A stretch of DNA of 64,000 bases from Clostridium tetanomorphum (GTDB lineage: Bacteria; Bacillota; Clostridia; Clostridiales; Clostridiaceae), in contig NZ_JAGGKA010000012.1 of assembly GCF_017873215.1 (NCBI RefSeq), positions 82,053-146,052 on the forward strand. The letters run 5' to 3'. The notes beneath the pieces are model-generated. The model was not told the origin of the DNA. It searched no databases and saw nothing but the letters and a program-made list of their open reading frames with translations. A program made the position numbers and the translations under genes. Numbering within the stretch: position 1 is the first letter of the stretch; every line of letters begins with the position of its first letter. Shown piece by piece: positions 1-9,381 of this stretch.

Positions 1-1307
1 AAAGAAGATTGTCTCCAAGGGTGTGTCATGGGAGGAATATACTTTTTCTTTGGCTCTTTTGGTATTTTTACAAAGTCAAAGTTTTTTGAAGTTGGTAAGT
101 GGTCTGGGATTAATTCCAGAGCATATACTTGATCATTTATACAAAAATATAGTTGCTTATCAAAAGATTCAATAACCATACCGGAGGTGCCTTTATGATA
201 GTGTACAGCTATGCCATCTTTGTTTGTTGGAATATAGTATTTTGTTTTAAATTTAATACAGCTACCGCTATCAATCTTGCGAGAATCTAATATAGCTAAC
301 GTAAGGTTAATTTTATCTGAACTAGGTTGCTTTTCAAATACAGATTTGATACTATCTACTGGTAAGGCAAATTTAGCATTGAATTTTTTTATGTAGGAGT
401 TTAAAAATTCATTTGCTTGTTCAAGTGTTGTTATACCAGCTAGTCTCATTTCAACGGTGAGACGAGATTGTAGAGTTTGGAACATTCGTTCCACTCTACC
501 TTTAGCTTGGGCAACACTGCTAGTTTTAAGCTCAATACCAAGTTGTTTACAAGCATAACTAAATTGAGTGAAAGTATCCTCTTCGGTAGAAGGGGATTTT
601 TTTTTCTTGTATTCAAAAACAGTACGTCTGTCAGTGAAAAAGCTGTATGGTATACCGTAAGTGTTGAGAATTTGATATAAGACGTTGTAATAGCCGTTTA
701 AGGTTTCTTGGACATCAAAATAAGCCCCCATAATTGCACCAGTGGCATCATCTACTGCGATATACAATTGGGTTTTCTTATCACCAAACCAAAGATGTAC
801 AGAAGCATCCATTTGAAGCATTTCTCCTACATAAGTACTTCTGGGGCGCCTTGGATGTGCATCTTCAATTTCAATAATGGCACTTTGAAGAGCTTTAATT
901 TCTTTCTTAGAATTTGATTTGCTTTTTAAGTGGTTCAAATGCTTATTAAGTTTTTTCTTAGTATTTTTCTTTGCCTTCGGCGATAAAATATATTCATCAA
1001 GAAGAGCAGCACGAATAGTGCTTGGAGAAACATTAATGTTTTCTTGAGATTTTAGTAGTTCTGAGTAATGAGTTATGTTGGCGTCAAAGTATTTAGTACG
1101 ATATAGATCTACGATCATTTTTCTAGTATTGTCATCAAGTGCATGAGCAGGCTTTCTTCCACGATTTCCATGAAGAAAATATTCTTTACCTTTTTCTTTA
1201 TATCCTTTAATCATTCTGTTAATATGTCGAGTAGTACAGTTAAGAATAATAGCTGCACGTTGTTTATTTCCATCAGTTTCTATCAATTTTTTAATAACTA
1301 AATATTC
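1..1307 (-). pseudogene. ISNCY-type transposase, N-terminus frameshifted, 3' end outside window
   Basis: An open frame of about 435 codons runs leftward off the window. It begins with a helix-turn-helix region (GNKQRAAIILNCTTRHINR) and continues into a DDE integrase core (LQMDASVHLWFGD, VDDATGAIMGAYFD, AQAKGRVERMFQTLQ). This matches the transposase common in clostridia that databases call ISNCY family. Directly upstream in frame is a TAA at 1308-1310, and there is no ATG with a ribosome site. The expected N-terminal residues LRKVAL are readable in another frame at about 1309-1330, so a small deletion has probably broken the start. Terminal inverted repeats could not be placed; the right end should lie before the brnQ promoter at 1458. 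Family assignment is by recall of conserved motifs. Confidence 0.75.
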
Positions 1308-1457
1308 TTAAAGCAACCTTTCTCAGTATGTCCACCTCATTTCAAGTTATGAGGTTTATTGTATACTAAAATTTATATTTGGGACATAATCACATGTGTT
1401 ATATTAAGACATTATCATATATCAATCAGACTACACTAAAAAAATTTCGATAAACTA

Positions 1458-1486
1458 TTGACAAAAAATACTTATCGGTATATTAT
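1458..1486 (+). promoter_or_regulatory. Sigma-A promoter of the T-box/brnQ unit
   Basis: TTGACA at 1458-1463 and TATTAT at 1481-1486 are separated by 17 bases. Transcription would start near 1493, just ahead of the T-box leader. Confidence 0.7.
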
Positions 1487-1494
1487 ATATAAAA

Positions 1495-1788
1495 AATAGT
1501 TAAAATAAATTCTACGAAGAGAAAAAGTAGATAATAATTTTGTTCAAAAGAGAATTGGTATTTTGCTGAAAGCCAATGTTCAAAATGTTATTGAAAATCA
1601 TCTCTGAGAAGTAAAACTGAAACTAGTATTAGTAAGTTTTACCGGAGTCTTTCACCGTTAAAAGACAAGCATATTGTTAGATATGTAACTAAGAGCTGTA
1701 AATAGATTTATTTATGTTAATGTATTTTACAGAATTAGGGTGGTAACGCGGTTTAACCCGTCCCTTATTTTTAAGGGGCGGGTTTTTT
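1495..1788 (+). promoter_or_regulatory. T-box leader, probable isoleucine specifier
   Basis: The conserved T-box AGGGTGGTAACGCG is at 1737-1750. It is followed by an intrinsic terminator (aacccgtccc / ggggcgggtt plus T-run, 1755-1788). In Stem I the 3' side of the specifier loop reads GAA-A-ATC, putting the specifier at 1597-1599 = ATC (isoleucine). Uncharged tRNA-Ile would stabilise the antiterminator and turn on the branched-chain amino acid carrier downstream. The T-box itself is certain from sequence; the specifier is my reading of the loop and could be off by one codon. Confidence 0.93.
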
Positions 1789-1810
1789 AATTTATAAAGG
1801 AGGCGGTTAT

Positions 1811-1843
1811 ATGGATATTGAGGATGGTATTATAGGCTTTTAA
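1811..1843 (+). CDS. Ten-codon micro-ORF between T-box and brnQ
   Basis: A strong ribosome site (AAAGGAGG, 1797-1804) precedes ATG at 1811. The frame encodes MDIEDGIIGF and stops at 1841-1843, 38 bases before brnQ. Three of the ten codons are isoleucine, the same amino acid the T-box appears to sense. It could be a leader peptide, or the surviving start of a deleted gene. Length alone gives weak support. Confidence 0.3.
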   Translation: MDIEDGIIGF

Positions 1844-1881
1844 AAAGATAAAGATATAGATTTATTAAGGGGGCTTTTAAA

Positions 1882-3228
1882 GTGAATAAAACTAAATTAT
1901 CAAATAAAGACTTGTTACTTGTAGGATTAATGCTTTTTTCATTATTCTTTGGAGCTGGAAATTTAATATTTCCTCCTTTCTTAGGACAATCAGCAGGAAC
2001 AAAAACATGGATAGCTATGGGGGCATTTTTTATAACAGCAGTAGGATTTCCAATCTTAGGGGTAGTTTCAGTTGCTAAATCAGGGGGATTAAGTAATTTA
2101 GCAAAAAGGGTAAATCCAGTATTTGCAATGATATTTACTGTTTTAATATATTTGTCAATAGGACCTTGTTTAGGTATTCCAAGAGCGGGAAGTTTACCTT
2201 TTGAAATGGTAGTAGCACCATATTTACCACAAAGTATATCAAAAGGATTAGCATTATTAGTATATACATTTGTATTTTTTATGGTGGCTTATTGGCTTTC
2301 ACTATCACCAAATAAGTTAGTAGATCGTATGGGAAAAGTTTTAACACCTATTTTATTGATTTTAATATCATTTATGTTTGTTGGAACTTTAATTAAACCA
2401 GTAGGTAATTATGGAATGGCAACTGGTGAATATTTAAATTCTCCATTTGTTAAAGGATTTTTAGAAGGATATTTAACAATGGACACAATAGCGGCTTTGA
2501 ATTTTGGTATAGTTATAGCATTAGCAATAAAATCTAAAGGGGTTAAAGAAGAAAAAGCAGTAGTTTCAACAGCAATAAAAGCAGGAATAATAGCAGGAAC
2601 TTTATTGATAATTATATATTCACTTCTTGCACATTTAGGTGCAACTAGTGGAGGAAGATTTGGAGCTACTGAAAATGGAGCACAAACATTAACAAATGTT
2701 ACAACTTATATATATGGAAAGCCAGGAGCAGTATTATTAGCAGTAATATTTACGCTAGCATGCTTAACAACAAGTGTTGGACTTATAACTTCATGTAGCC
2801 AGTATTTCTCAACATTAAGTCATAAAGTATCATATAAAAACTGGGTTAGAATACTAAGTATATCTAGTATGACTCTTGCTAATATGGGATTAACAAAAAT
2901 ACTTGCAGTATCAGTTCCAGTATTAAATGCTATCTATCCTATAGCATTAATGCTTATAGTGCTTGCAATGTTAGATTCATTATTTAAGCAAAGCAGAGAA
3001 ATATATGGATTAACAATACTATTTACAGGTTTTGTAAGCATAGTTGATTCGCTAGGACAAGTAGGAATAAATATGGGGTTTATTAGTAATTTATGTAGCG
3101 GATTACCTCTTTATAATCAGGGATTAGGTTGGGGAGTTCCAGCTATTATAGGAATGTTTTTAGGAATAGTAGTTAAAGCTGTAAAAGAAAAATCCATGAC
3201 TAATACGAACTTAAGGAAGGCTAGTTAA
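1882..3228 (+). CDS. brnQ: Branched-chain amino acid:cation symporter BrnQ
   Basis: This 448-residue polytopic membrane protein (about 12 hydrophobic segments) has the family N-terminal signature FFGAGNLIFPPFLGQSAG. BrnQ/LIVCS carriers import leucine, isoleucine and valine with Na+ or H+ across the cytoplasmic membrane. Translation starts at GTG 1882, supported by AAGGGGGC at 1867-1874. It is the only full-size gene behind the isoleucine T-box, so expression should rise when tRNA-Ile is uncharged. A long hairpin follows the stop. Length is normal for the family. Confidence 0.95.
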   Translation: MNKTKLSNKDLLLVGLMLFSLFFGAGNLIFPPFLGQSAGTKTWIAMGAFFITAVGFPILGVVSVAKSGGLSNLAKRVNPVFAMIFTVLIYLSIGPCLGIPRAGSLPFEMVVAPYLPQSISKGLALLVYTFVFFMVAYWLSLSPNKLVDRMGKVLTPILLILISFMFVGTLIKPVGNYGMATGEYLNSPFVKGFLEGYLTMDTIAALNFGIVIALAIKSKGVKEEKAVVSTAIKAGIIAGTLLIIIYSLLAHLGATSGGRFGATENGAQTLTNVTTYIYGKPGAVLLAVIFTLACLTTSVGLITSCSQYFSTLSHKVSYKNWVRILSISSMTLANMGLTKILAVSVPVLNAIYPIALMLIVLAMLDSLFKQSREIYGLTILFTGFVSIVDSLGQVGINMGFISNLCSGLPLYNQGLGWGVPAIIGMFLGIVVKAVKEKSMTNTNLRKAS

Positions 3229-3245
3229 ATTTAGATGAAATAAGT

Positions 3246-3350
3246 GGAGCTGTCGCATTAAGGAATTTATATACAATATATTGTTTTGCAAGTTTAAAGT
3301 TAATACAATATATTGTAGAACTTATTCTTAGTGTGACAGTCCTATTTTAT
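3246..3350 (+). terminator. Long terminator-like hairpin with repeat-family arms
   Basis: CTGTCGCATTAAG (from 3250) pairs with CTTAGTGTGACAG (to about 3342), allowing G-U pairs, and a T-rich stretch follows. The loop carries two direct copies of TACAATATATTG. The outer arm GGAGCTGTCGCATTA recurs at 63905, so this is either a shared terminator cassette or a small mobile element acting as one. Confidence 0.6.
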
Positions 3351-3420
3351 TTTCATCTTTTTTATGACAAGATTTTTTACTTTGAACACTTCAATTAAAA
3401 ATTTTGGAGAAAAATATTCC

Positions 3421-3449
3421 TTGACATATTATAGAATTATGTGTAAAAT
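3421..3449 (+). promoter_or_regulatory. Promoter of the methionine operon
   Basis: TTGACA (3421-3426) and TAAAAT (3444-3449) have a 17-base spacer. The promoter lies about 30 bases upstream of the SAM aptamer. Confidence 0.75.
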
Positions 3450-3477
3450 TAATTTCAAAATTAAATAAAAGATTAAT

Positions 3478-3668
3478 CTTATCAAGAGTGGTTGAGGGAC
3501 TGGCCCGATGAAACCCGGCAACAGCTAGTTTAAAGCGTTAAACTGGAAATGTGCTAATTCCTGCAGGAGGTATCCTGAGAGATAAGAAGTGAAGTAAACT
3601 ATTTAATTTGATAGTTTATAGTATAGATTATAACCGCTTCTTATCGAAAGATTGAAGGGGTTTTTTTA
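3478..3668 (+). promoter_or_regulatory. SAM-I (S-box) riboswitch with transcription terminator
   Basis: The aptamer 3478-3586 is closed by CTTATC/GATAAG (P1). It contains the conserved GGCCCGATGAAACCCGGCAACA-type core at about 3501-3523 and the kink-turn region. The 3' P1 strand (GATAAGAAG) can alternatively pair with CTTCTTATC (3637-3645) as antiterminator. The competing terminator is AACCGCTTC / GAAGGGGTT followed by a T-run (3631-3668). High SAM should stop transcription of metY and metA. Confidence 0.97.
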
Positions 3669-3796
3669 TTTTGCAAAATTAAAAAAATAATAAATTAATA
3701 GCGCGCTAAATTTATTGAAAATGAAATTATTTTTAACTTTATATAAAGTTTACTTAAAGGGAGTGTGTATTTTAAGTGATTTAAAGGAGGGCTGTT

Positions 3797-4168
3797 ATGG
3801 TTAATATAGGTATATTGAGAAAAAATTAGATTTATTGGTATAAATGAAATTGATGAGATAGATATAGCTATTGCAAAAGAAATTGGATGTAAGATTAAAT
3901 TACTGGCTATAAGTGAAAAGAATAGATGTATAAAAGCAAGTGGATTATTAGAGTAAAAAGTTGGGATAAATTAAAAGCAACAGAAAGAGTAAGTGAAGTA
4001 TTTAAAAATTGTTATTTTATAAACAAAAATGATCTAAATACTAAGGAAATAGTTGTATTCATTCAAGTAGAAAATGAGCAGGCATTGAATTCTGTAATTG
4101 AAAAATTACAGAATTTTGAGGAAATCATTTCTGTTAAAAGTATTATGCAGTTAAAAGACATATTATAG
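3797..4168 (+). pseudogene. hom: Degenerate homoserine dehydrogenase (hom) remnant
   Basis: A good ribosome site (AAAGGAGGG, about 3783-3791) leads into MVNIGILRKN and a stop. Next, in another frame, comes INEIDEIDIAIAKEIGCKIK followed by LLAIS, which looks like the stretch before the C-terminal part of homoserine dehydrogenase. A third frame from 3926 (80 codons) ends in an ACT-like segment (VVFIQVENEQALNSVIEKLQ). Together these are the start, middle and tail of hom with a large internal deletion and frameshifts. The position at the head of a met operon fits. The 80-codon piece might still be translated, but it has no ribosome site of its own. The assignment rests on motif recall. Confidence 0.65.
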
Positions 4169-4222
4169 ACGTTAAAAAGAAAAATAAAAACAAAAACATT
4201 AAGTAGAAGGGGGAAAATATAA

Positions 4223-5509
4223 ATGGGAAGTAATTTAAATTTTAATAAAGGGACAATATGTGTTCAAGGAGGATACAAGCCTAAATCGGGAGAACCAAGA
4301 ATTTTACCAATATATCAAAGTACAACATATAAATATGATAATCCAGATGAGGTAGCAGCATTATTTGATTTAAAAGCAGAAGGACATATGTATTCAAGAA
4401 TAAGTAATCCAACTGTAGCTGCTTTTGAAGAAAAAGTTAATGAGCTAGAAGGAGGGGTTGGAGCTCTTGCGGTATCAGCAGGACAGACCGCAACAGCTTT
4501 ATCCATATTAAATATTTGTAAAAATGGTGAGCATATTGTAGCAGCATCAACTCTTTATGGTGGAACATTTTCATTATTGGCAACAACTTTAAAGAAGTTT
4601 GGAGTTGATGTAACTTTTGTTCATCCTGATTCTAGTGAAGAAGAAATATTAAACTGTTTTAGAGATAATACTAGAGTAATCTTTGGGGAAACTATAGGGA
4701 ATCCAGGATTAAATATATTGGACTTTAAAAAATTTTCCCAAATTGCAAAGAAAAAAGATGTACCATTTATTGTAGATAACACCTTAGCTACTCCATATTT
4801 ATGTAATCCACTTAATCATGGGGCAAATATAGTAATTCATTCTACAACCAAATATATTGATGGACATGCAACTAGTGTAGGAGGGATTATAGTAGATGGA
4901 GGAAATTTTAACTGGGAAAATGGCAAATATACTGACCTTACAGAGCCAGATCCAAGCTACCATGGAATTAAATATGTAGAAACTTTTAAAGAATCAGCCT
5001 ATATAGTAAAAGCTCGTGTTCAATTGTTAAGGGATTTGGGAACTTGCACAAGCCCTTTCAATGCATTTTTATTTAACTTAGGTCTTGAAACACTCCATTT
5101 AAGAATGGAAAGACATAGTTATAATGCTTTAAAATTAGCACAATACTTAGAGAAAAATAAAAAGGTTAGTTGGGTAAATTATCCTCTTCTCCAAAGTCAT
5201 GATAGCTACAATTTAGCTACAAAATATTTACCTAAAGGAGCTAGTGGAATTTTGACCTTTGGAATAAAAGGTGGAGTTGAAGCTGGAAAACAGTTCATTA
5301 GAAATTTAAAGTTGGCTACTTTAGTTGTACACTTAGGAGATGCAAGAACCTCAGTACTTCATCCAGCTAGTACAACTCATAGACAACTTAATGGAGAAGA
5401 ACAGTTAGCTTCCGGAGTTACAGCAGATTTAATAAGAGTTTCCGTAGGAATTGAAGACATTGAAGATATTATAAATGACTTTAATCAAGCTCTAGAAAAT
5501 TTAGATTAA
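4223..5509 (+). CDS. metY: O-acetylhomoserine sulfhydrylase (aminocarboxypropyltransferase)
   Basis: This 428-residue, PLP-dependent Cys/Met metabolism enzyme makes homocysteine directly from O-acetylhomoserine and sulfide. Family features include YSRISNPT near residue 57, the aspartate motif FIVDNTLATPYLC, and the Schiff-base lysine K210 in HSTTKYIDGHA. The length and the FNW...GKY insertion fit MetY rather than the shorter MetB/MetC. The ribosome site is AAGGGGG before ATG 4223. It is co-transcribed with metA 28 bases downstream, behind the SAM riboswitch. Substrate specificity is inferred from length and from the acetyl-type MetA next door. Confidence 0.9.
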   Translation: MGSNLNFNKGTICVQGGYKPKSGEPRILPIYQSTTYKYDNPDEVAALFDLKAEGHMYSRISNPTVAAFEEKVNELEGGVGALAVSAGQTATALSILNICKNGEHIVAASTLYGGTFSLLATTLKKFGVDVTFVHPDSSEEEILNCFRDNTRVIFGETIGNPGLNILDFKKFSQIAKKKDVPFIVDNTLATPYLCNPLNHGANIVIHSTTKYIDGHATSVGGIIVDGGNFNWENGKYTDLTEPDPSYHGIKYVETFKESAYIVKARVQLLRDLGTCTSPFNAFLFNLGLETLHLRMERHSYNALKLAQYLEKNKKVSWVNYPLLQSHDSYNLATKYLPKGASGILTFGIKGGVEAGKQFIRNLKLATLVVHLGDARTSVLHPASTTHRQLNGEEQLASGVTADLIRVSVGIEDIEDIINDFNQALENLD

Positions 5510-5537
5510 AAATTTATAAGATAAGGAGAAAGCTAAT

Positions 5538-6437
5538 ATGCCAATTATAATACCAGAAACTCTTCCTGCATCGAAGATTCTTACAGAGGAAAATGTATTT
5601 GTAATGCATGAGGATAGGGCATTACATCAAGATATTAGACCTTTAAAAATAGCAATATTGAATTTGATGCCAACTAAAATTCAAACAGAAACTCAGCTTT
5701 TAAGGCTTTTGAGTAATATTCCTATTCAGGTGGATATAAAGCTTTTACGCATAGAGGAACATAAATCTAAAAATACATCACAGGAACATTTAGAGAGATT
5801 TTACTATTCATTTAAAGAGGTTGAAGACGAAAAGTTCGATGGAATGATAATAACAGGAGCTCCTATTGAACATTTAAATTTTCAGGATGTAGATTATTGG
5901 AATGAATTAAAAGAAATTATGGACTTTACAAAAAAGAACGTAACATCAACTATTCATATATGTTGGGCTGCACAAGCAGGACTTTATCACCATTTTCGCA
6001 TTCCAAAGTATCCTCTTGATAAAAAGATATTTGGAGTTTTTAATCATAAAGTTTTAGATAAAAAAGTCAAACTTTTAAGAGGTTTTGATAATGAATTTTA
6101 TGTACCACATTCAAGACATACCCAAATTTTAAGAAGAGATATAGAAAGGGTTAAGGACCTTAAAGTTTTAGCTGAATCAGATGAAGCAGGGATATATATA
6201 GTAATTTCAAAAGATGAAAGGCAAATATTTATAACTGGACATCCAGAATATGATCCACTAACTTTAAAGCTAGAATATGAAAGAGATATTTTAAAAGGGG
6301 CTCCAATAGAGGTACCTAAAAATTATTTTTTAAATGATGATCCAGCTAAAGAGGTTATTGTGAAATGGAGAGCACATGCAAACTTATTATTTTCAAATTG
6401 GCTAAATTACTATGTATACCAAGAAACACCATATTAA
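5538..6437 (+). CDS. metA: Homoserine O-acetyltransferase MetA
   Basis: This 299-residue enzyme of the MetA (glutamine-amidotransferase-like fold) family activates homoserine for methionine synthesis. The nucleophile C142 (HICWAAQAG), H235 and E237 (TGHPEYD) are present. Residue 111 is glutamate (GAPIEHL). In characterised family members E111 favours acetyl-CoA and glycine favours succinyl-CoA, so this should be an acetyltransferase, matching the metY upstream. ATG 5538 has AAGGAGAAAG in front. It is the last gene of the S-box operon; a terminator follows at 6472. Confidence 0.93.
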   Translation: MPIIIPETLPASKILTEENVFVMHEDRALHQDIRPLKIAILNLMPTKIQTETQLLRLLSNIPIQVDIKLLRIEEHKSKNTSQEHLERFYYSFKEVEDEKFDGMIITGAPIEHLNFQDVDYWNELKEIMDFTKKNVTSTIHICWAAQAGLYHHFRIPKYPLDKKIFGVFNHKVLDKKVKLLRGFDNEFYVPHSRHTQILRRDIERVKDLKVLAESDEAGIYIVISKDERQIFITGHPEYDPLTLKLEYERDILKGAPIEVPKNYFLNDDPAKEVIVKWRAHANLLFSNWLNYYVYQETPY

Positions 6438-6471
6438 TTTTTGATCTATTTTACCAGTAAAGTATATTTTT

Positions 6472-6500
6472 AAACCTTCGCTTTGCGGAGGTTTTATTTT
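6472..6500 (+). terminator. Terminator of the met operon
   Basis: AAACCTTCGC / GCGGAGGTTT hairpin followed by TATTTTT. Confidence 0.85.
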
Positions 6501-7010
6501 TGAATGCTTACTTGTGTTTAATGGTTCAAAATAGACAGTTTAAATGTAGCAAAGATTTCTATTATGGAAACGGAATATTTTACTTTATACGTGATAGCTA
6601 AGAAAATACAATAAAAGAAGAAATAAATATACATGATTGTATCATTATTAACAAAGATAATAATTAGGGAGATTTTACAATGAATGAATTATACAAACAA
6701 GAAATTTTAGAGTTAACAATCTAATATTAAAACTTCAATGGATGATAATTAGCTATCTATTGGAGTTTTTTAATATAAAAAGTTATTTTAAAGAGCTTTA
6801 CCATGAAAAAATATTAAGATTAATATTGTATAAAAATAATATAATAGAATAAATAGATAAAGGTAGAACTATAATAGACGAATATCAGGTATGAGGACTT
6901 GGAATTACATTAGCACATATGGTAATATATGATAAAAATATTGAAATGATTAGAAACTAAAGTATGTAATAATGATTTGGCAAAAAAGTAAAGGATGGTA
7001 AGAAGTAATA
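6501..7010. other. Intergenic stretch with gene debris
   Basis: There is no intact gene here. A ribosome site and ATG at 6680 give only 14 codons (MNELYKQEILELTI). A terminator-like hairpin follows at about 6727-6771 (aacttcaatggat / atctattggagtt plus T-run). From about 6870 a broken frame reads GLGITLAHMVIYDKNIEMIRN with a stop before it. Both look like leftovers of deleted genes that I cannot identify. Confidence 0.5.
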
Positions 7011-7721
7011 ATGAAAGTAGAATTTATTCATGATTTGAATGTAAACACAGAAGAAGAATTTTTAAAAATCCAAAATGATTTAGCGAAAAGGATTACACTA
7101 AAGAATAATTTTAATGTAGATAATATAGAAACTTGTGCAGGTGTTGATCTTGCTTATTGGACAAAGGATAAAGAGGAATATGCTACATGTTGCATAGTAG
7201 TTATTGATTATAAAACTAAAGAAATAATAGAAAGAGTATATAGTCATGGAAAAATAAATGAGCCATATATACCTGGATATTTGGCTTTTAGAGAATTACC
7301 TTTAATTATTAAAGCTGTAGAAAAGCTAAGGGTAGAGCCAGATATTTTTATGTTTGATGGTAATGGTTATTTGCATTTTAACCATATGGGAAGTGCAACA
7401 CATGCTTCCTTTTTCTTGAATAAACCAACAATAGGTGTGGCAAAAAGTTATCTTAAAATTAAAGGTATAGATTTTGAAATGCCTAAAGATGAAGCAGGAG
7501 CCTATACAGATATAATAATAGATAATGAAGTTTATGGAAGAGTATTAAGAAGTAGAGAAAATACAAAGCCAATATTTATTTCATGTGGAAATTATATCGA
7601 TTTAGAAACAACTACAGAAATAGTATTAAATTTAATAAATAAAGAGAGTAGAATCCCAATACCAACAAGATTAGCAGATTTAGAAACACATATTGTAAGA
7701 GAAAAATTAAGGTGGAAATAA
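7011..7721 (+). CDS. nfi: Endonuclease V (deoxyinosine 3' endonuclease)
   Basis: This 236-residue repair nuclease cleaves the second phosphodiester bond 3' of deoxyinosine and other deaminated bases. Metal-binding acidic residues are visible: D46 (GVDLAYW), E95 (PYIPGYLAFRELP) and D116 (FMFDGNGYLH). The family block HMGSATHASFF and GVAKSYLK are also present. A tyrosine in PYIPGY corresponds to the strand-separating wedge region. It has a weak ribosome site (AAGAAGTAATA) and its own context: debris upstream, a DUF4291 remnant downstream. Length is normal for the family. Confidence 0.93.
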   Translation: MKVEFIHDLNVNTEEEFLKIQNDLAKRITLKNNFNVDNIETCAGVDLAYWTKDKEEYATCCIVVIDYKTKEIIERVYSHGKINEPYIPGYLAFRELPLIIKAVEKLRVEPDIFMFDGNGYLHFNHMGSATHASFFLNKPTIGVAKSYLKIKGIDFEMPKDEAGAYTDIIIDNEVYGRVLRSRENTKPIFISCGNYIDLETTTEIVLNLINKESRIPIPTRLADLETHIVREKLRWK

Positions 7722-7782
7722 AAAAGAGAATTCAAAAATAAGTATTTTTATGTACTAATTGAAAGATTTAAGGGGTAAGCTT

Positions 7783-8073
7783 ATGTTAAATATAAAGAAA
7801 TTAAGAAATTTAATTTTAAATTATAATGATGATTGAATCAACTCATTATTTAAAAGCTATGATGATGATAAAATACCACAAGGTAAATTAGAGTCTTGTA
7901 AAGGTAATATTAATGAAATTATAGATAATAAGATTTTGGCTCAATTTGATGAGCATACAATTAAAATTTATCAAGCATATAATACTAAAATTGCAGATGA
8001 AGCTGTGAGATTAGGTGCATTTGGGCAACAATTTATTACTGATTATGTTAATAATGTAAGTGAACCTATATGA
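7783..8073 (+). pseudogene. DUF4291-like gene, nonsense mutation and truncation
   Basis: ATG 7783 follows AAGGGGTAAG. The 97-codon frame is interrupted by TGA at codon 18 (7834-7836). It then reads INSLFKSYDDDKIPQGKLES and ILAQFDEHTIKIYQAYNTKI before ending early. The ILAQ-D-IYQAYN-IAD-A pattern recalls the N-terminal part of DUF4291 proteins, where the residue at the stop is typically tryptophan (TGG to TGA). The C-terminal half is missing. Function of the family is unknown to me; the assignment is by recall. Confidence 0.55.
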
Positions 8074-8205
8074 TATAACTGATTAAAGTATAAATTTAAG
8101 ATTTAATTTATGTGGACTTAATAAAATTTTAATATATTAATAAGCTTTTTATAATTTTTATATTGGATAATGGAGACAAATAAAAATTTGGGAGAGGGAA
8201 TTAAT

Positions 8206-9369
8206 ATGAAAATTTTATTAACAAGTGATATATATTTACCATCAGTAAATGGAGTTGTAACATCAATAAGAATTTTATATAAAGAACTTAAAAAAAGAGG
8301 AAATGATGTTAAAATATTGACCTTATCACCAAATGGACAAGAGTATATAAGTGAAGATGTTTATTATCTGAAATCTTTTGATTTAAAATTATACCCAGGA
8401 ATTAAAGGAAGTTTGTCATTTAAAAGCAGTTTTTTACAAGAGTTAATTTCATGGGAGCCAGATGTTATACATTCTCATACAGAGTTTATAACTATGCATT
8501 ATGCAAATAAAATAAGTAAATTATTAAAAATACCTCATTTTCATACATATCATACTATGTATGAAGATTATGTAGGATACATTATGAAAGAAATGAATTT
8601 AAGTAAAAAAGCAGCAGCCTTAGCATCAAAATTTGCAGTTAGACATGTAGATAAAATAATAGCACCTACAGTAAAAGTAGAAAATGCTTTAAAAAGCTAT
8701 GGAGTAAAACAACCTATAAGTGTAATACCAACAGGTATAGACCTACAAAAATTTAATTTAGAATTTACACAATACGAGAAAACTCAATTTAAAAAGCAGT
8801 TAGGAATTAAAGAAAATGAAAAGATATTATTGTATTTAGGGAGAATAGGAAAAGAGAAAAATATAGAAGAAATAATGGAAAATTTTAGCTTAAGTAGTGA
8901 AGATAAAAAATTATTGATAGTAGGTGGAGGACCATATTTGGATAATTTAAAGATAAAAGTTAAAGAACTTTCTTTAGAAAATAAAGTTATATTTACTGGT
9001 ATGATTGCTCCACAACAGGTTGTAAAATATTATAAAATAAGTGACGTGTTTTTAACAGCATCTATTAGCGAAACTCAGGGATTAACATATTTAGAGGCAT
9101 TAGCAAGCGGAACTCCTGTTATATGTAGAAAAGACGATTCAAATGAAGGATTAATTAAGGATAACTTTAATGGATTTAGATATGATAATACAGATAGTTA
9201 TTTAAAGGCATTAGATAAGGTACTAAAGGAAAATGGCAAATTTAGACAAAATGCAATTAAAAGCATATTTAATTATTCAAAAGATATATATGGAGAAAGA
9301 GTTAATAAATTATATGAAATAGGATTTAATCAAGTAAGATATCAAGCACCAATAGTCAGCCATATGTAG
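8206..9369 (+). CDS. GT4-family glycosyltransferase (diacylglycerol glucosyltransferase-like)
   Basis: The protein is about 387 residues with two Rossmann-like halves. The N-terminal half contains LLTSDIYLPSVNGVVTSIR and HFHTYHTMYEDY. The C-terminal half contains LYLGRIGKEKNIEEI and the nucleotide-sugar loop ETQGLTYLEALASGTPVI. This is typical of GT4 enzymes that glycosylate diacylglycerol or phosphatidyl-inositol at the membrane face. ATG 8206 is preferred over ATG 8170 because GGGAGAGGG (8190-8198) sits at the right distance. It is monocistronic; a repeat hairpin follows. The acceptor lipid is inferred only. Confidence 0.8.
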   Translation: MKILLTSDIYLPSVNGVVTSIRILYKELKKRGNDVKILTLSPNGQEYISEDVYYLKSFDLKLYPGIKGSLSFKSSFLQELISWEPDVIHSHTEFITMHYANKISKLLKIPHFHTYHTMYEDYVGYIMKEMNLSKKAAALASKFAVRHVDKIIAPTVKVENALKSYGVKQPISVIPTGIDLQKFNLEFTQYEKTQFKKQLGIKENEKILLYLGRIGKEKNIEEIMENFSLSSEDKKLLIVGGGPYLDNLKIKVKELSLENKVIFTGMIAPQQVVKYYKISDVFLTASISETQGLTYLEALASGTPVICRKDDSNEGLIKDNFNGFRYDNTDSYLKALDKVLKENGKFRQNAIKSIFNYSKDIYGERVNKLYEIGFNQVRYQAPIVSHM

Positions 9370-9381
9370 TGAGAATAAGCG

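Noticed and set aside
477..917. Two short plus-strand frames across the transposase
   Set aside because: They run antisense to the transposase and have no recognisable content.
6680..6724. 14-codon gene with ribosome site
   Set aside because: Too short to support; treated as debris in the intergenic entry.
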